A DNA stretch of 64,000 nucleotides from Kluyvera sp036759925. GTDB taxonomy: Bacteria > Pseudomonadota > Gammaproteobacteria > Enterobacterales > Enterobacteriaceae. Below, one piece after another: positions 9,293-18,030 of this stretch. Where the stretch lies: positions 1 to 64,000 of the forward strand of contig NZ_JAPKIB010000007.1 of the NCBI RefSeq assembly GCF_036759925.1, in the 5' to 3' direction. The notes under the pieces are model-generated. The model searched no databases and was not told where the DNA came from. It saw only the letters and a program-made list of their open reading frames with translations. A program made the translations under genes and the position numbers. Position 1 is the stretch's first letter. Every line of letters starts with the position of its first letter.

Positions 9293-9322
9293 TTGGCAGT
9301 TGCGGCAACTTTGAGCGACAAT
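9293..9322 (+). promoter_or_regulatory. chiX promoter
   Basis: TTGGCA (9293-9298), an 18-base spacer and GACAAT (9317-9322) stand just before the ChiX RNA, placing the start near 9329. The spacing fits a sigma-70 promoter; the -10 is weak by sequence. Confidence 0.5.
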
Positions 9323-9328
9323 CGAAAG

Positions 9329-9408
9329 ATCCGGAGTGCGAACTCCGGGATAATAATAATGATGAAATTCCTCTTTGACGGGCCAATAGAGATATTGGCC
9401 ATTTTTTT
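9329..9408 (+). ncRNA. chiX: ChiX (MicM/SroB) Hfq-dependent sRNA
   Basis: Located between ybaK and ybaP exactly as in E. coli. The central single-stranded 'ataataataatgatgaaat' and the seed 'attcctctttgacggg' (9367-9382) match the known ChiX. The terminator stem GGCCAATA/TATTGGCC (9381-9400) is followed by seven Ts that overlap the ybaP stop. In E. coli ChiX represses the chitoporin gene chiP and chbBC by base pairing and is itself consumed by chb mRNA. The 5' hairpin here (CCGGAG/CTCCGG) differs in sequence from my recollection of the E. coli stem. The 5' end is inferred from the promoter. Confidence 0.93.
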
Positions 9409-10201
9409 ATCCCAGCATCTGCGGCAGGTTGCCTTCCCCGTACAAATGTAGCGCCCCGACGGCTACCACGTAGCGCCCCGGCGGCAGCGCCAGTAGCGCA
9501 TCGCGCCAGGCTTCATTGCGTTTCACCATCAACACATCATACAGCGACTGGCTAAAGGTATTGGGCAGCGAAGCCGTACCGTTGGACGGTGGCTGCTCTA
9601 ACCACCAGCCGATCATCACCTGCAGCAGCCGAGCGTTGGTGTGCCAGTGCGTCAGCGTATCGTCGAGCAGCGCCATGCCGCCGTCGGGGAGTTCACAAAG
9701 TAGCGCTATCTGGCTGTCGGCCCCTTCCAGCTCCTGCACCGGCAGCGAGGTTTTGCGGGCCGCCTGCAGCAACTGGTAGTCAATGCCGTAATCCGGGCGC
9801 AGCCCTAGCTTTTGCGCCTGAGTGGCCTGTAGCACCATCGCCACCTGCCACAGCGGCTGGGTATCAAAGCGATACAGCGGCACGCCCAGCTCGTCGCTGA
9901 GTTTTTCAAGCTGGCTAAACTGCGCTTCGCTGAGTCGTTCGCGCAGCGGCGGGTATTCTGGCAGATCGCTGAAGGGCGTTTCGTTACCCGAGATATCTGC
10001 TTCAACAATAAGCGCATCGGCCTGATGAAGTTTTTTCAGTAGTTTAGCGGGAAGGGGGGCCATGTCGCGGGTCCCCATATGAATGCTACCCACCAGATGC
10101 AGGTGGCGGCCGCCGGGCAAGGTGACGTCCAGCGCAGGCCAGCTGTAGGGTGAACCGCGCAGCGTGCGCCACAGGCGTTGTAGTTGATTTAACAGGCTCA
10201 T
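9407..10201 (-). CDS. ybaP: TraB/GumN-family protein YbaP
   Basis: Member of the TraB/GumN (Tiki-like) family; no function is established in E. coli. The N-terminal 'RHLHLVGSIHMGTRDMAPLP' contains the conserved GxxH motif near residue 38. The C-terminal 'RYVVAVGALHLYGEGNLPQML' contains the second GxxH motif. The start at 10201 has AGGGAG 5 bases upstream and gives 264 residues, the E. coli length; an ATG at 10255 is unsupported. Its stop codon overlaps the T-tract of ChiX. Confidence 0.94.
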   Translation of the reverse strand: MSLLNQLQRLWRTLRGSPYSWPALDVTLPGGRHLHLVGSIHMGTRDMAPLPAKLLKKLHQADALIVEADISGNETPFSDLPEYPPLRERLSEAQFSQLEKLSDELGVPLYRFDTQPLWQVAMVLQATQAQKLGLRPDYGIDYQLLQAARKTSLPVQELEGADSQIALLCELPDGGMALLDDTLTHWHTNARLLQVMIGWWLEQPPSNGTASLPNTFSQSLYDVLMVKRNEAWRDALLALPPGRYVVAVGALHLYGEGNLPQMLG

Positions 10202-10259
10202 CCGCGCTCCCTGGAAGGAAAATCTCATGCTAGCGCGATGGGGGGAAAGGTGCAAACGC

Positions 10260-10283
10260 GTCCCTCCCGATGGCGGGAGGGAC
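10260..10283 (-). terminator. Hairpin downstream of copA
   Basis: Ten-base perfect arms (GTCCCTCCCG and complement at 10260-10269 and 10274-10283) enclose a 4-base loop 8 bases beyond the copA stop. On the minus strand only a short GTTT follows, so termination may be partial. Confidence 0.6.
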
Positions 10284-10290
10284 GGTGGGG

Positions 10291-12792
10291 TTACTGCTTA
10301 GGTTTGAAGCGTAGCAGGCGGTTGGCGTTGCTCACCACCGTAATGGACGAGAGCGCCATTGCCGCCCCGGCAACCACCGGATTCAGCAGCGTGCCGGTCA
10401 GCGGCCAGAGGATCCCGGCGGCAATCGGAATGCCCAGCGAGTTATAGACAAACGCCCCGAGCAGGTTCTGCTTCATATTCCGCAGCGTGGCGCGGGAAAT
10501 GGCCAGCGCATCGGCGACGCCGACCAGGCTATGGCGCATCAGCGTAATCGCCGCGGTTTCAATCGCCACATCGCTGCCGCCGCCCATGGCGATACCGACG
10601 TCGGCCTGCGCCAGCGCTGGCGCATCGTTGATACCGTCACCGACCATCGCGACCTTCTGGCCCTGCGCCTGCAGATCTTTAATCGCCTGCGCTTTACCGT
10701 CCGGCAGTACCCCGGCAATCACCTCATCAATACCGGCTTCTTTGGCAATGGCGTTGGCGGTGACGGGGTTATCCCCGGTCAGCATCACCAGGCGATAGCC
10801 TTCGCGGTGCAGGCGCTGCAGCGCGGCAACGCTATCGCTGCGCAGCGGGTCACGAATAGCGAACAGCGCAGCGGCTTTACCGTCGATCGCCAGCAGCACC
10901 GGCGTGGCGCCCTGAGCGGCCTGCTGAGCCATCTCATCGTCCAGTTCGCGGGTCACGACCTGATGTTCATGCAGCAGCGCCTGGTTGCCGAGCAGCAGAG
11001 TGTGACCGTCGGATTCACCGCTCACGCCCAGCCCACGTAAGGTGCGGAAGGCGCTAACCTGCGGCAGTGATTTCTCGGCGGCTTTCTCCACAATCGCGCG
11101 GGCCAGCGGGTGGTTCGAGCCCTGTTCCAATGCGGCGGCGAGACGCAGGGCGGTGGCTTCGCTAATTGCCCCGAGGGTTTTGACCGCAACGACCTGCGGT
11201 TTGCCTTCAGTCAGGGTACCGGTTTTATCAAACACCAGGGTGGTTAGCTCACTGGCGCGCTGGAGTGCATCGGCATCACGTACCAGTACGCCGTACTCTG
11301 CGGCGCGGCCGACGCCGGCAATAATCGACATCGGCGTTGCCAGACCTAGCGCACACGGACAGGCGATAATCAGTACCGTCGTGGCGATAACCAGGGTGTA
11401 GACAATCTGTGGTGCCGGGCCAAAGAAGTACCAGATAGCGGCGCTGAAAATCGCAATCGCCACCACCACCGGCACGAACACGGCGGAGATTCTATCTGCC
11501 AGTTGGCCGATTTCCGGCTTGCTGCTCTGCGCCTGACGCACCATCTTAATAATGCGCGACAGCGTGGTGTGGCTGCCGACGGCGCTGGCGCGGAACTGTA
11601 CCGAACCATCTTCTACGACGGTACCGGCATGAATACTGTCGCCGTCGCCTTTTTGCTGCGGGATTGGCTCACCGGTCAACATGGCTTCATCAAACCAGGC
11701 TTCGCCTTGGGTAATTTCACCGTCAACCGGAACGCGGTCACCGGTTGCCAGACGCAAGATCATGCCCGGCTGAACGTCGGCCAGCGGCACGGTTTTTTCA
11801 CCGTCTTCCGTGACCACGCGGGCGGTCGGCGGTGTGAGGTCGAGCAGTTTTTCCAGCGCCCGGGAGGAGCGCTGACGTGCGCGCGCTTCCAGCATATGCC
11901 CGAGGTTTATCAGGCCGATAATCATGGCGCTGGCTTCGTAATAGAGGTGGCGGGCTTCCATCGGGAACCACTGCGGCCACAGGTTGACGCTCATCGAGTA
12001 GAGCCACGCGACGCCGGTCCCTAAGGCGACGAGAGTATCCATCGTTGCGGTACGGTTCTTCAGGCTTTTCCATGCGCTGGTGTAAAAATGACCGCCGGCA
12101 AACACCATCACTGCCAGGGTGACGAGACCGATAACCAGCCACAGGGAGCTGTTATCGTCGGAGACCATCATGTTGTCGCCGATCATCCCCCAGACCATCA
12201 CCGGAATGCCGACCAGCAGGGCGACAATCGCCTGCCAGCGAAAACGCTTCATGGTGGCCAGCGCGGTTTCCTGCTGACGTTCGCGGCGCTTGAGATCGTC
12301 CTCAATCGCTTCCGCGCCGTAGCCGGCTTTTTCCACCGCCTGGACTAAATCACCGGCGGAGGCGCTACCCATGACCAGGGCCGTGCGCTCCGCCAGGTTT
12401 ACCCGTGCCTGTACGACACCCGGTACGGCCTGCAACGCATTTTGTACTCGGGAAACGCAGCTGGCGCAGCTCATACCGTTGATCAGCAATTGTTGGCTGT
12501 CATCCAGTTCCTGCGCTGCCGGAAGCTCAGGGGTGGCCGCTGTCAGTGCTTCCGACGGGAGTGATGACTCTGCCAGCGGTTTAGCCTTTGGGTGGCTTAA
12601 CTCCGCACCATAACCGGCTTGTTTAATGGTTTCGATCAGCGCTTCAGCGCTGGCGCTACCGGTCACGTGCGCGGCTTCGATAGTCACTTCCGCATGGTCA
12701 ACGTCAGAACGCTGCTCCAGGCTCTCTTTCACGCGTTTCACGCAGTGGCCACAGGACAGACCGTCCAGGGCTAGATCGATGGTTTGAGACAT
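10291..12792 (-). CDS. copA: Copper(I)-exporting P1B-type ATPase
   Basis: CopA pumps Cu+ from cytosol to periplasm. Two N-terminal heavy-metal domains carry CxxC motifs: 'GLSCGHC' near residue 12 and 'GMSCASC' near 110. They are followed by eight membrane helices with the metal-binding 'CPC' in 'IACPCALGLATP' near 480. The phosphorylation motif DKTGT is near 520 and 'GDGINDAPA' near 718. The 833 residues match the family. Transcription runs from the CueR-type promoter at 12847-12877, divergent from cueR. In E. coli ybaQ lies between ybaP and copA; it is absent here. Confidence 0.99.
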   Translation of the reverse strand: MSQTIDLALDGLSCGHCVKRVKESLEQRSDVDHAEVTIEAAHVTGSASAEALIETIKQAGYGAELSHPKAKPLAESSLPSEALTAATPELPAAQELDDSQQLLINGMSCASCVSRVQNALQAVPGVVQARVNLAERTALVMGSASAGDLVQAVEKAGYGAEAIEDDLKRRERQQETALATMKRFRWQAIVALLVGIPVMVWGMIGDNMMVSDDNSSLWLVIGLVTLAVMVFAGGHFYTSAWKSLKNRTATMDTLVALGTGVAWLYSMSVNLWPQWFPMEARHLYYEASAMIIGLINLGHMLEARARQRSSRALEKLLDLTPPTARVVTEDGEKTVPLADVQPGMILRLATGDRVPVDGEITQGEAWFDEAMLTGEPIPQQKGDGDSIHAGTVVEDGSVQFRASAVGSHTTLSRIIKMVRQAQSSKPEIGQLADRISAVFVPVVVAIAIFSAAIWYFFGPAPQIVYTLVIATTVLIIACPCALGLATPMSIIAGVGRAAEYGVLVRDADALQRASELTTLVFDKTGTLTEGKPQVVAVKTLGAISEATALRLAAALEQGSNHPLARAIVEKAAEKSLPQVSAFRTLRGLGVSGESDGHTLLLGNQALLHEHQVVTRELDDEMAQQAAQGATPVLLAIDGKAAALFAIRDPLRSDSVAALQRLHREGYRLVMLTGDNPVTANAIAKEAGIDEVIAGVLPDGKAQAIKDLQAQGQKVAMVGDGINDAPALAQADVGIAMGGGSDVAIETAAITLMRHSLVGVADALAISRATLRNMKQNLLGAFVYNSLGIPIAAGILWPLTGTLLNPVVAGAAMALSSITVVSNANRLLRFKPKQ

Positions 12793-12846
12793 ATCACTTT
12801 CCTCAATAATGGATGACCAAATTCACCTTATGGTCTACAGTTGTGA

Positions 12847-12877
12847 AGGTTAAACCTTCCAGCAAGGGGAATGTCAA
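12847..12877 (-). promoter_or_regulatory. CueR-controlled copA promoter
   Basis: On the minus strand TTGACA (12877-12872) and TAACCT (12852-12847) are separated by 19 bases, the overlong spacer typical of MerR-family promoters. The spacer holds the dyad CCTTCC-agc-AAGG (12855-12867), where CueR bound to Cu+ would untwist the DNA. Confidence 0.85.
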
Positions 12878-12886
12878 GGGGGAAAT

Positions 12887-13297
12887 GTGAATATCAGTGA
12901 TGTTGCCAAAAAAACCGGTTTAACCAGCAAAGCGATTCGCTTTTATGAAGAGAAGGGGCTGGTCACGCCGCCGCTGCGTAGTGAAAACGGCTACCGCAGC
13001 TACACGCAGAAACACCTTGATGAGTTTACGCTGCTGCGCCAGGCGCGGCAGGTCGGATTTAATCTGGAAGAGTGCGGCGAGCTGGTGAATCTGTTTAACG
13101 ATCCAAAGCGTCACAGTGCCGACGTGAAGGCCTATACGCTGCAAAAGGTGGCGGATATCGAACGCCATATCAGCGACCTGCAGGCGATGCGCGATCAGCT
13201 GCTTTCGCTGGCAGCGTCCTGCCCGGGAGATGACAGCGCCGATTGTCCGATTATTGATAATCTTTCCGGCTGCTGCCACCGTAAAACCCAGGCCTGA
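12887..13297 (+). CDS. cueR: Copper-responsive MerR-family activator
   Basis: CueR senses Cu+ and activates copA (and cueO elsewhere). The 136 residues comprise an N-terminal winged helix-turn-helix 'MNISDVAKKTGLTSKAIRFYEEKG' (quoted in parts: NISDVAKKTG, TSKAIRFYEEKG). A dimerisation helix follows, then the metal loop 'CPGDDSADC' (about 112-120) with the two copper-binding cysteines. Translation starts at GTG 12887, preceded by AAGGGGG. It is divergent from its target copA. Confidence 0.98.
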   Translation: MNISDVAKKTGLTSKAIRFYEEKGLVTPPLRSENGYRSYTQKHLDEFTLLRQARQVGFNLEECGELVNLFNDPKRHSADVKAYTLQKVADIERHISDLQAMRDQLLSLAASCPGDDSADCPIIDNLSGCCHRKTQA

Positions 13298-13300
13298 CGA

Positions 13301-13762
13301 TTAGCGAGGAAGGGAGAGCCTGATTCGCAGGACGATCCCTTCCACCGCAATCACCTCTACTTTACTGCCGGCAGGCAGGTCGTCATCGGCGGCAACCGGC
13401 CAGGAGCTATCGCCGACCCGCATATGACCACGACCGTTAACCAGCGCGTTATCCAGCGTAAAGCGCTGGCCCAGCAGCTGCTGGCCGCGCTGGTTAAGCT
13501 GGCCTTCAGCCGGGCGCTGGCGGTTCGTGCGGCGGCTCAACCACTTCCACCACAGCCAGGCTGCCAGCAGCGTAAGCACGGCAAACAGCGTGCCCTGCCA
13601 CTCCCAGCCGATAGGCAGCAGCCAGGTGATGACGCCGGTGACCGCCGCCGCCACGCCGCTCCACAGCAGGTAACCGCTGCCGCCGAGCATTTCTGCCGCC
13701 AGCAGCAGGCCGCCCAGGCTCAGCCAGAAGAGATGCGGGTGCGTGAGCACCAGGGCAATCAT
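13301..13762 (-). CDS. ybbJ: NfeD-family membrane protein YbbJ
   Basis: Small inner-membrane protein of the NfeD type. Three or four hydrophobic helices (residues 5-70) are followed by an OB-fold domain ('GRGHMRVGDSSWPV...GSKVEVIAVEGIVL'). NfeD proteins partner stomatin/SPFH proteins, and here ybbJ overlaps the SPFH gene qmcA by 4 bases (ATGA), indicating translational coupling. Its 153 residues are close to the E. coli length. It converges tail to tail with cueR with only 3 bases between. Confidence 0.94.
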   Translation of the reverse strand: MIALVLTHPHLFWLSLGGLLLAAEMLGGSGYLLWSGVAAAVTGVITWLLPIGWEWQGTLFAVLTLLAAWLWWKWLSRRTNRQRPAEGQLNQRGQQLLGQRFTLDNALVNGRGHMRVGDSSWPVAADDDLPAGSKVEVIAVEGIVLRIRLSLPR

Positions 13763-14676
13763 GATGATTTCCGTTCGCTGGCGCTGTCTTTAATCAGCTC
13801 GGCGATCCCGGCGATTGATCCCATCAGGCTGCTGGCATCCAGCGGCATCATCACCACTTTGCTGTTATTGGCGGAGCCAATCTGCTGCAGCGCATCGGTA
13901 TATTTCTGCGCCACAAAGTAGTTCACCGCCTGAATGTCACCGGCGGCAATTGCCTCGGACACCATCTTCGTTGCCGTGGCTTCCGCCTGTGCAGAACGTT
14001 CGCGCGCTTCCGCCTGCAGGAACGCCGACTGACGCTCACCTTCTGCGGTGAGGATCTGCGCCTGTTTTTCACCTTCGGCTTTGACGATTTGCGCCTGGCG
14101 AATCCCCTCCGCTTCGAGGATATAGGCACGCTTGGTACGTTCGGCCTTCATCTGCGCGTTCATAGCGTCGATAAGTTCTGCCGGTGGGCGTACGTCGCGA
14201 ATCTCGATACGGGTGATTTTGATGCCCCACGGATTGGTCGCTTCATCGACGATATGCAGCAGACGCGTGTTGATGTTGTCACGCTGGGAGAGCATTTCGT
14301 CGAGCTCCATCGACCCGAGGACAGTACGAATGTTGGTCATCGTCAGGTTGATGATGGCCAGCTCAAGGTTGCTGACCTCATAGGCCGCTTTTGGCGCATC
14401 GATCACCTGAATAAAGCAAACGGCATCAATCGAGACGTTGGCGTTATCTTTAGAGATGACTTCCTGGGAAGGAATATCGAGCACCTGCTCCATCATATTG
14501 ATTTTGCGGCCGATGCGATCCATAAACGGCACCACCAGGCTTAAGCCAGGGTGCAGGGTTTTGGTGTAGCGGCCAAAACGTTCGACCGTCCACTGGTAGC
14601 CCTGCGGCACAATTTTGACGCCCGCCGCGACAATCACCAGCGCGACGAAGATAAGAACCGGGATAAATATCAGCAT
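13759..14676 (-). CDS. qmcA: SPFH/stomatin-family protein QmcA
   Basis: Membrane-anchored scaffold of the SPFH (band 7) family, implicated in membrane-microdomain quality control alongside FtsH/HflKC in E. coli. It has one N-terminal transmembrane helix (residues 2-22). The band-7 domain is 'VPQGYQWTVERFGRYTKTLHPGL...', followed by a long Ala/Glu/Gln-rich coiled-coil tail ('AEGEKQAQILTAEGERQ'). AGGAGG precedes the ATG. It is the first gene of the qmcA-ybbJ operon and divergent from fetAB. Confidence 0.97.
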   Translation of the reverse strand: MLIFIPVLIFVALVIVAAGVKIVPQGYQWTVERFGRYTKTLHPGLSLVVPFMDRIGRKINMMEQVLDIPSQEVISKDNANVSIDAVCFIQVIDAPKAAYEVSNLELAIINLTMTNIRTVLGSMELDEMLSQRDNINTRLLHIVDEATNPWGIKITRIEIRDVRPPAELIDAMNAQMKAERTKRAYILEAEGIRQAQIVKAEGEKQAQILTAEGERQSAFLQAEARERSAQAEATATKMVSEAIAAGDIQAVNYFVAQKYTDALQQIGSANNSKVVMMPLDASSLMGSIAGIAELIKDSASERKSS

Positions 14677-14803
14677 AAAACCTCCTGTTTAACTGTCCGT
14701 AACGTATTCAAGTATATCGGCTATGTGGGGGAAATTCGCCCCCCGAAATTAATTGGGGTTACACTAGAGGCACAGAAAGTCAGTATCAGGACAATTTAAA
14801 GCA

Positions 14804-15463
14804 ATGAAGGAAAATAGCGCGATTTTACAGCTGGAGCAGGTGAGCTTTCGTATTGGCGAGAAAACGGTCCTTGATAAGATTAACTTAAGCGTGGCCCCCG
14901 GCGAATTTAAGCTGATTACCGGGCCCTCCGGCTGCGGTAAAAGCACCTTATTAAAAATTATCGCCTCGCTGCTGTCGCCTACCTCCGGGACGATTTTGTT
15001 TGAGGGTAAAGATATCAACGCGCTGACCCCAGAGGCTTACCGCCAGCAGGTCTCCTACTGCGCGCAAACCCCGGCGCTGTTTGGCGATACGGTCTACGAC
15101 AACTTTATTTTCCCCTGGCAGATACGCAATCAAAATCCTGAGCCGGATCGTTTTCTGACGCAGCTGGCGCAGTTTGGCCTGCCGGAAGAGACGCTGTCGA
15201 AATCGATTAACGATCTCTCCGGCGGGGAAAAGCAGCGGGTGTCGCTCATTCGTAACCTGCAATTTTTACCCAAGGTGCTGCTGCTGGATGAAATTACCAG
15301 CGCACTGGACGAGCAAAATAAAAAGAACGTGAACGAGATTATTCATCAGTATGTGCGTGACCAGCAGGTTGCGGTGCTGTGGGTGACCCATGATAAAGAT
15401 GAAATTAGCCATGCGGATGAAGTGGTGACGCTGCCTTCGCATCAGGAGACGGTCAATGAATAG
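14804..15463 (+). CDS. fetA: Iron export ABC transporter, ATP-binding subunit
   Basis: ATPase of the FetAB exporter, which in E. coli lowers intracellular iron and protects against peroxide stress. The Walker A motif 'GPSGCGKST' is near residue 44, the signature 'LSGGEKQRVSL' near 143 and Walker B 'VLLLDEITSALD' near 163. The 219 residues compare with about 225 in E. coli. It overlaps fetB by 8 bases, so the two are translated together. Confidence 0.96.
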   Translation: MKENSAILQLEQVSFRIGEKTVLDKINLSVAPGEFKLITGPSGCGKSTLLKIIASLLSPTSGTILFEGKDINALTPEAYRQQVSYCAQTPALFGDTVYDNFIFPWQIRNQNPEPDRFLTQLAQFGLPEETLSKSINDLSGGEKQRVSLIRNLQFLPKVLLLDEITSALDEQNKKNVNEIIHQYVRDQQVAVLWVTHDKDEISHADEVVTLPSHQETVNE

Positions 15464-16241
15464 CGAACATATCATCACTAACCAGTCGCTGGCGCTATCA
15501 ATGGTGTTGGTGCTGGTTGCCATCCTGGTGAGCTACCGGGAAAAGCTGGCGCTGGAAAAAGATATTATCTGGAGTATCTGCCGGGCGGTGGTGCAGCTGA
15601 TTATCGTTGGCTACGTGCTGAAGTATATCTTCAACGTTAACCATGCGGTGCTGACGCTATGCATGGTGCTGTTCATCTGCTTCAACGCGGCGTACAACGC
15701 GCAAAAGCGCAGCAAATATATCGACAAAGCGTTTGTGTCATCGTTTATCGCCATTACCACCGGCGCAGGGCTAACGCTGGCAGTGCTGGTGTTCTCCGGC
15801 TCGATTGCGTTTGTACCGATGCAGGTAATCCCGATTTCCGGGATGATTGCCGGTAACGCGATGATTGCGGTGGGGCTGTGCTACAACAATCTGGGGCAGC
15901 GTTTTAGCGCCGAGCAGCAGCAGATTCAGGAGAAGCTAAGCCTGGGGGCTACGCCAAAAATGGCATCGGCGCGGTTGATTCGCGAAAGTATTCGCGCGTC
16001 GCTGATCCCTACCGTGGACTCGGCGAAAACCGTGGGATTGGTGAGTCTGCCGGGGATGATGTCCGGGCTGATTTTTGCCGGTATCGACCCGGTAAAAGCG
16101 ATTAAGTATCAGATTATGGTGACGTTTATGCTGCTCTCAACCGCCAGCCTGTCGACCATTATTGCCTGTTATCTGACCTACCGGAAGTTTTACAACGCCC
16201 GCCATCAGCTGGTGGTGACGCAGTTGAAGAAACGCACATAA
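15456..16241 (+). CDS. fetB: Iron export ABC transporter, permease subunit
   Basis: UPF0014-family permease of FetAB, an inner-membrane protein of 261 residues with about seven hydrophobic helices. Conserved segments such as 'QVIPISGMIAGNAMIAVGLCYNNL' (parts: IPISGMIAGNAM, VGLCYNNL) and 'GLVSLPGMMSGLIFAG' are visible. The latter is the family's hallmark loop. It is followed by a perfect BIME. Confidence 0.96.
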   Translation: MNSEHIITNQSLALSMVLVLVAILVSYREKLALEKDIIWSICRAVVQLIIVGYVLKYIFNVNHAVLTLCMVLFICFNAAYNAQKRSKYIDKAFVSSFIAITTGAGLTLAVLVFSGSIAFVPMQVIPISGMIAGNAMIAVGLCYNNLGQRFSAEQQQIQEKLSLGATPKMASARLIRESIRASLIPTVDSAKTVGLVSLPGMMSGLIFAGIDPVKAIKYQIMVTFMLLSTASLSTIIACYLTYRKFYNARHQLVVTQLKKRT

Positions 16242-16249
16242 TGTGAGAT

Positions 16250-16319
16250 TTCCCGGCGGCGCTTCGCTTGGCCGGGCTACCTACAATCGTAGCCCGGCCA
16301 AGCGAAGCGCCGCCGGGAA
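16250..16319. repeat. Perfect BIME dyad between fetB and cnoX
   Basis: Arms 16250-16280 and 16289-16319 are perfectly complementary over 31 bases with an 8-base loop. It has the same 'cgaagcg' subtype as the element at 8641. It lies between convergent genes. Confidence 0.95.
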
Positions 16320-16327
16320 TAGCACCG

Positions 16328-17182
16328 TTAGTACAGCAGCGAGTAAAGCTGACGACGATACTTCGACGCCAACGCATCACCGGTACCCAGCGCCGCCAGA
16401 ATTTCCTGCAACATTTTGCGCGCCTGACCGTCCGCCGCGCCTAAATCTTTGCGCAGATGGCTAAACAGCAGCTCCAGCGCCTCTTCGTTACGACCCACCT
16501 GATGCAACTGAAGCGCCAGCTTCGAGGCCAGCGCCGCGTCGTCCGGGTTGGCATCGACCTCTTGCTGCAGTAGCTGAATTTCCGGCGTGTCCGCCGCCTG
16601 CTTCAGCAGCTCAATCTGCGCAACCAGCCCTTGATAACGGGTGTCCTGATCCTGCAGCGGAATGGTTTTCAGCACCGCTTCCGCCTCTTCTGAACGGTTA
16701 AGCGCAATCTGTGTTTCCGCCAGCAGCAGACCAATCTGGCTGTCCTGACCGGAGAGCTGCCAGGCATCTTTTAGCAACGGCAGTGCGTCGGCATGGTTGC
16801 CTTCCTGAATCAGCGCCAGCGCCTGCTGCGCCTTCAGCTCTTCTTCACGCGGCAGCACTTTATCAAGCAGCGCGCGAATCGCTTCTTCTGGCTGTGGGCC
16901 CTGGAAGCCGTCAACCGGCTGGCCGTTCTGGAACAGGTAAACGGTCGGGATGGAGCGCAGGCCAAACTGAGAGGCGACCATTTGCTCGGCGTCGCAGTCG
17001 ACCTTCGCCAGAATAAATTGACCGTTGTACTGCGCGGCCAGATTTTCCAGCACCGGCGTCAGATCCAGGCAGTGCTGGCTACGGTCTGACCAGAAGTAGA
17101 ACAGCACCGGTGTGGTAACGGACTGCTCCAGCGTCTGGTGGAGATTAGCTTCGGTAATGTTGACGATATTCTGTACGGACAT
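16328..17182 (-). CDS. cnoX: Chaperedoxin CnoX (YbbN)
   Basis: Thioredoxin-like holdase that protects and transfers clients to GroEL and is activated by hypochlorous acid in E. coli. The thioredoxin fold occupies residues 1-110. The active-site position reads 'SQHC' (near 35-38), so the first redox cysteine is replaced by Ser as in E. coli. TPR-like helical repeats follow to the C-terminus. The start at 17182 gives 284 residues, equal to E. coli, with AGAGAAAG upstream. Confidence 0.96.
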   Translation of the reverse strand: MSVQNIVNITEANLHQTLEQSVTTPVLFYFWSDRSQHCLDLTPVLENLAAQYNGQFILAKVDCDAEQMVASQFGLRSIPTVYLFQNGQPVDGFQGPQPEEAIRALLDKVLPREEELKAQQALALIQEGNHADALPLLKDAWQLSGQDSQIGLLLAETQIALNRSEEAEAVLKTIPLQDQDTRYQGLVAQIELLKQAADTPEIQLLQQEVDANPDDAALASKLALQLHQVGRNEEALELLFSHLRKDLGAADGQARKMLQEILAALGTGDALASKYRRQLYSLLY

Positions 17183-17240
17183 AAGTCTTTCTCTGTAGTC
17201 GGTTTGTATTCGAGATGGGGGCAAAAGCGTCGGCTTCAAC

Positions 17241-18008
17241 TTAGCCCTGCAGAATTTTGTCCATCGCGCGCCCCGGCAGCAGGCGTTTCAGCCAGCCTAC
17301 CGCGTGGGTGACCAGGGTGACCGGATAGCGCAGCTTCGGTTTATCGCTGATAAACGCATGGCGAACTTTCTCCACCACCGCATCCGGGCCGAGGGTAAAG
17401 CGCGCGGCGATGCCGGGATTCTCCACCGGCTTATCGCTGGTCTGGTTAACGTTCTCGGTAAAGCGGGTGCGAATCGGGCCGGGTTCAATCAGGCTGACCT
17501 TCACGCCCGTATGGCGCAACTCCATGCGTAGCGCGTCGGACCAGGCCTCCAGCGCATATTTGCTGGCGGCATAGGCACCACGGCCCGGGGTGGAAATCAG
17601 CCCCATCACCGATGAGGTCATGACGATACGGCCTTCGCCGTGCGGGATCATCGCCGGCAACAGGCGCATAGTCAGCTGGTGGACGCCGAAAAAGTTGGCG
17701 GAAAACTGCTGCACCATCTGCGCGCGGCTGATGCTCTCCAGCGGACCATAGACGCCATATCCGGCGTTATTAAACAGGCCAAACAGGCGGTTATTGGTCA
17801 GGGCGATGACCTGCTCCGCGGCGTTATCCACGCTTTCCGGGCTGTCGAGGTCGAGTAATATTCCGGTAAACCCCATGCCGTTCATGCGCTTCACATCATC
17901 GGGTTTGCGGCAGGCGGCCAGTACGCGAAAGCCCTGGCGTTTCAGTTCTAACGCGCTTTCGAGGCCAATCCCGCTGGAACATCCTGTAATTAAGACCGAT
18001 TTTTGCAT
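17241..18008 (-). CDS. ybbO: Short-chain dehydrogenase YbbO
   Basis: NADP-dependent SDR oxidoreductase; the E. coli homologue reduces fatty aldehydes and other carbonyls in vitro. The cofactor motif 'TGCSSGIG' is near residues 7-14, 'NNAGYG' near 87, and the catalytic 'YAASK' (Tyr/Lys) near 152 after 'TSSVMG'. The start at 18008 was chosen because AGGTAAAG precedes it and the nucleotide fold starts at once. An upstream in-frame ATG at 18044 would overlap tesA and has no ribosome site. It forms an operon with tesA. Confidence 0.92.
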   Translation of the reverse strand: MQKSVLITGCSSGIGLESALELKRQGFRVLAACRKPDDVKRMNGMGFTGILLDLDSPESVDNAAEQVIALTNNRLFGLFNNAGYGVYGPLESISRAQMVQQFSANFFGVHQLTMRLLPAMIPHGEGRIVMTSSVMGLISTPGRGAYAASKYALEAWSDALRMELRHTGVKVSLIEPGPIRTRFTENVNQTSDKPVENPGIAARFTLGPDAVVEKVRHAFISDKPKLRYPVTLVTHAVGWLKRLLPGRAMDKILQG

Positions 18009-18030
18009 AACTTTACCTGAAGACACCGCT

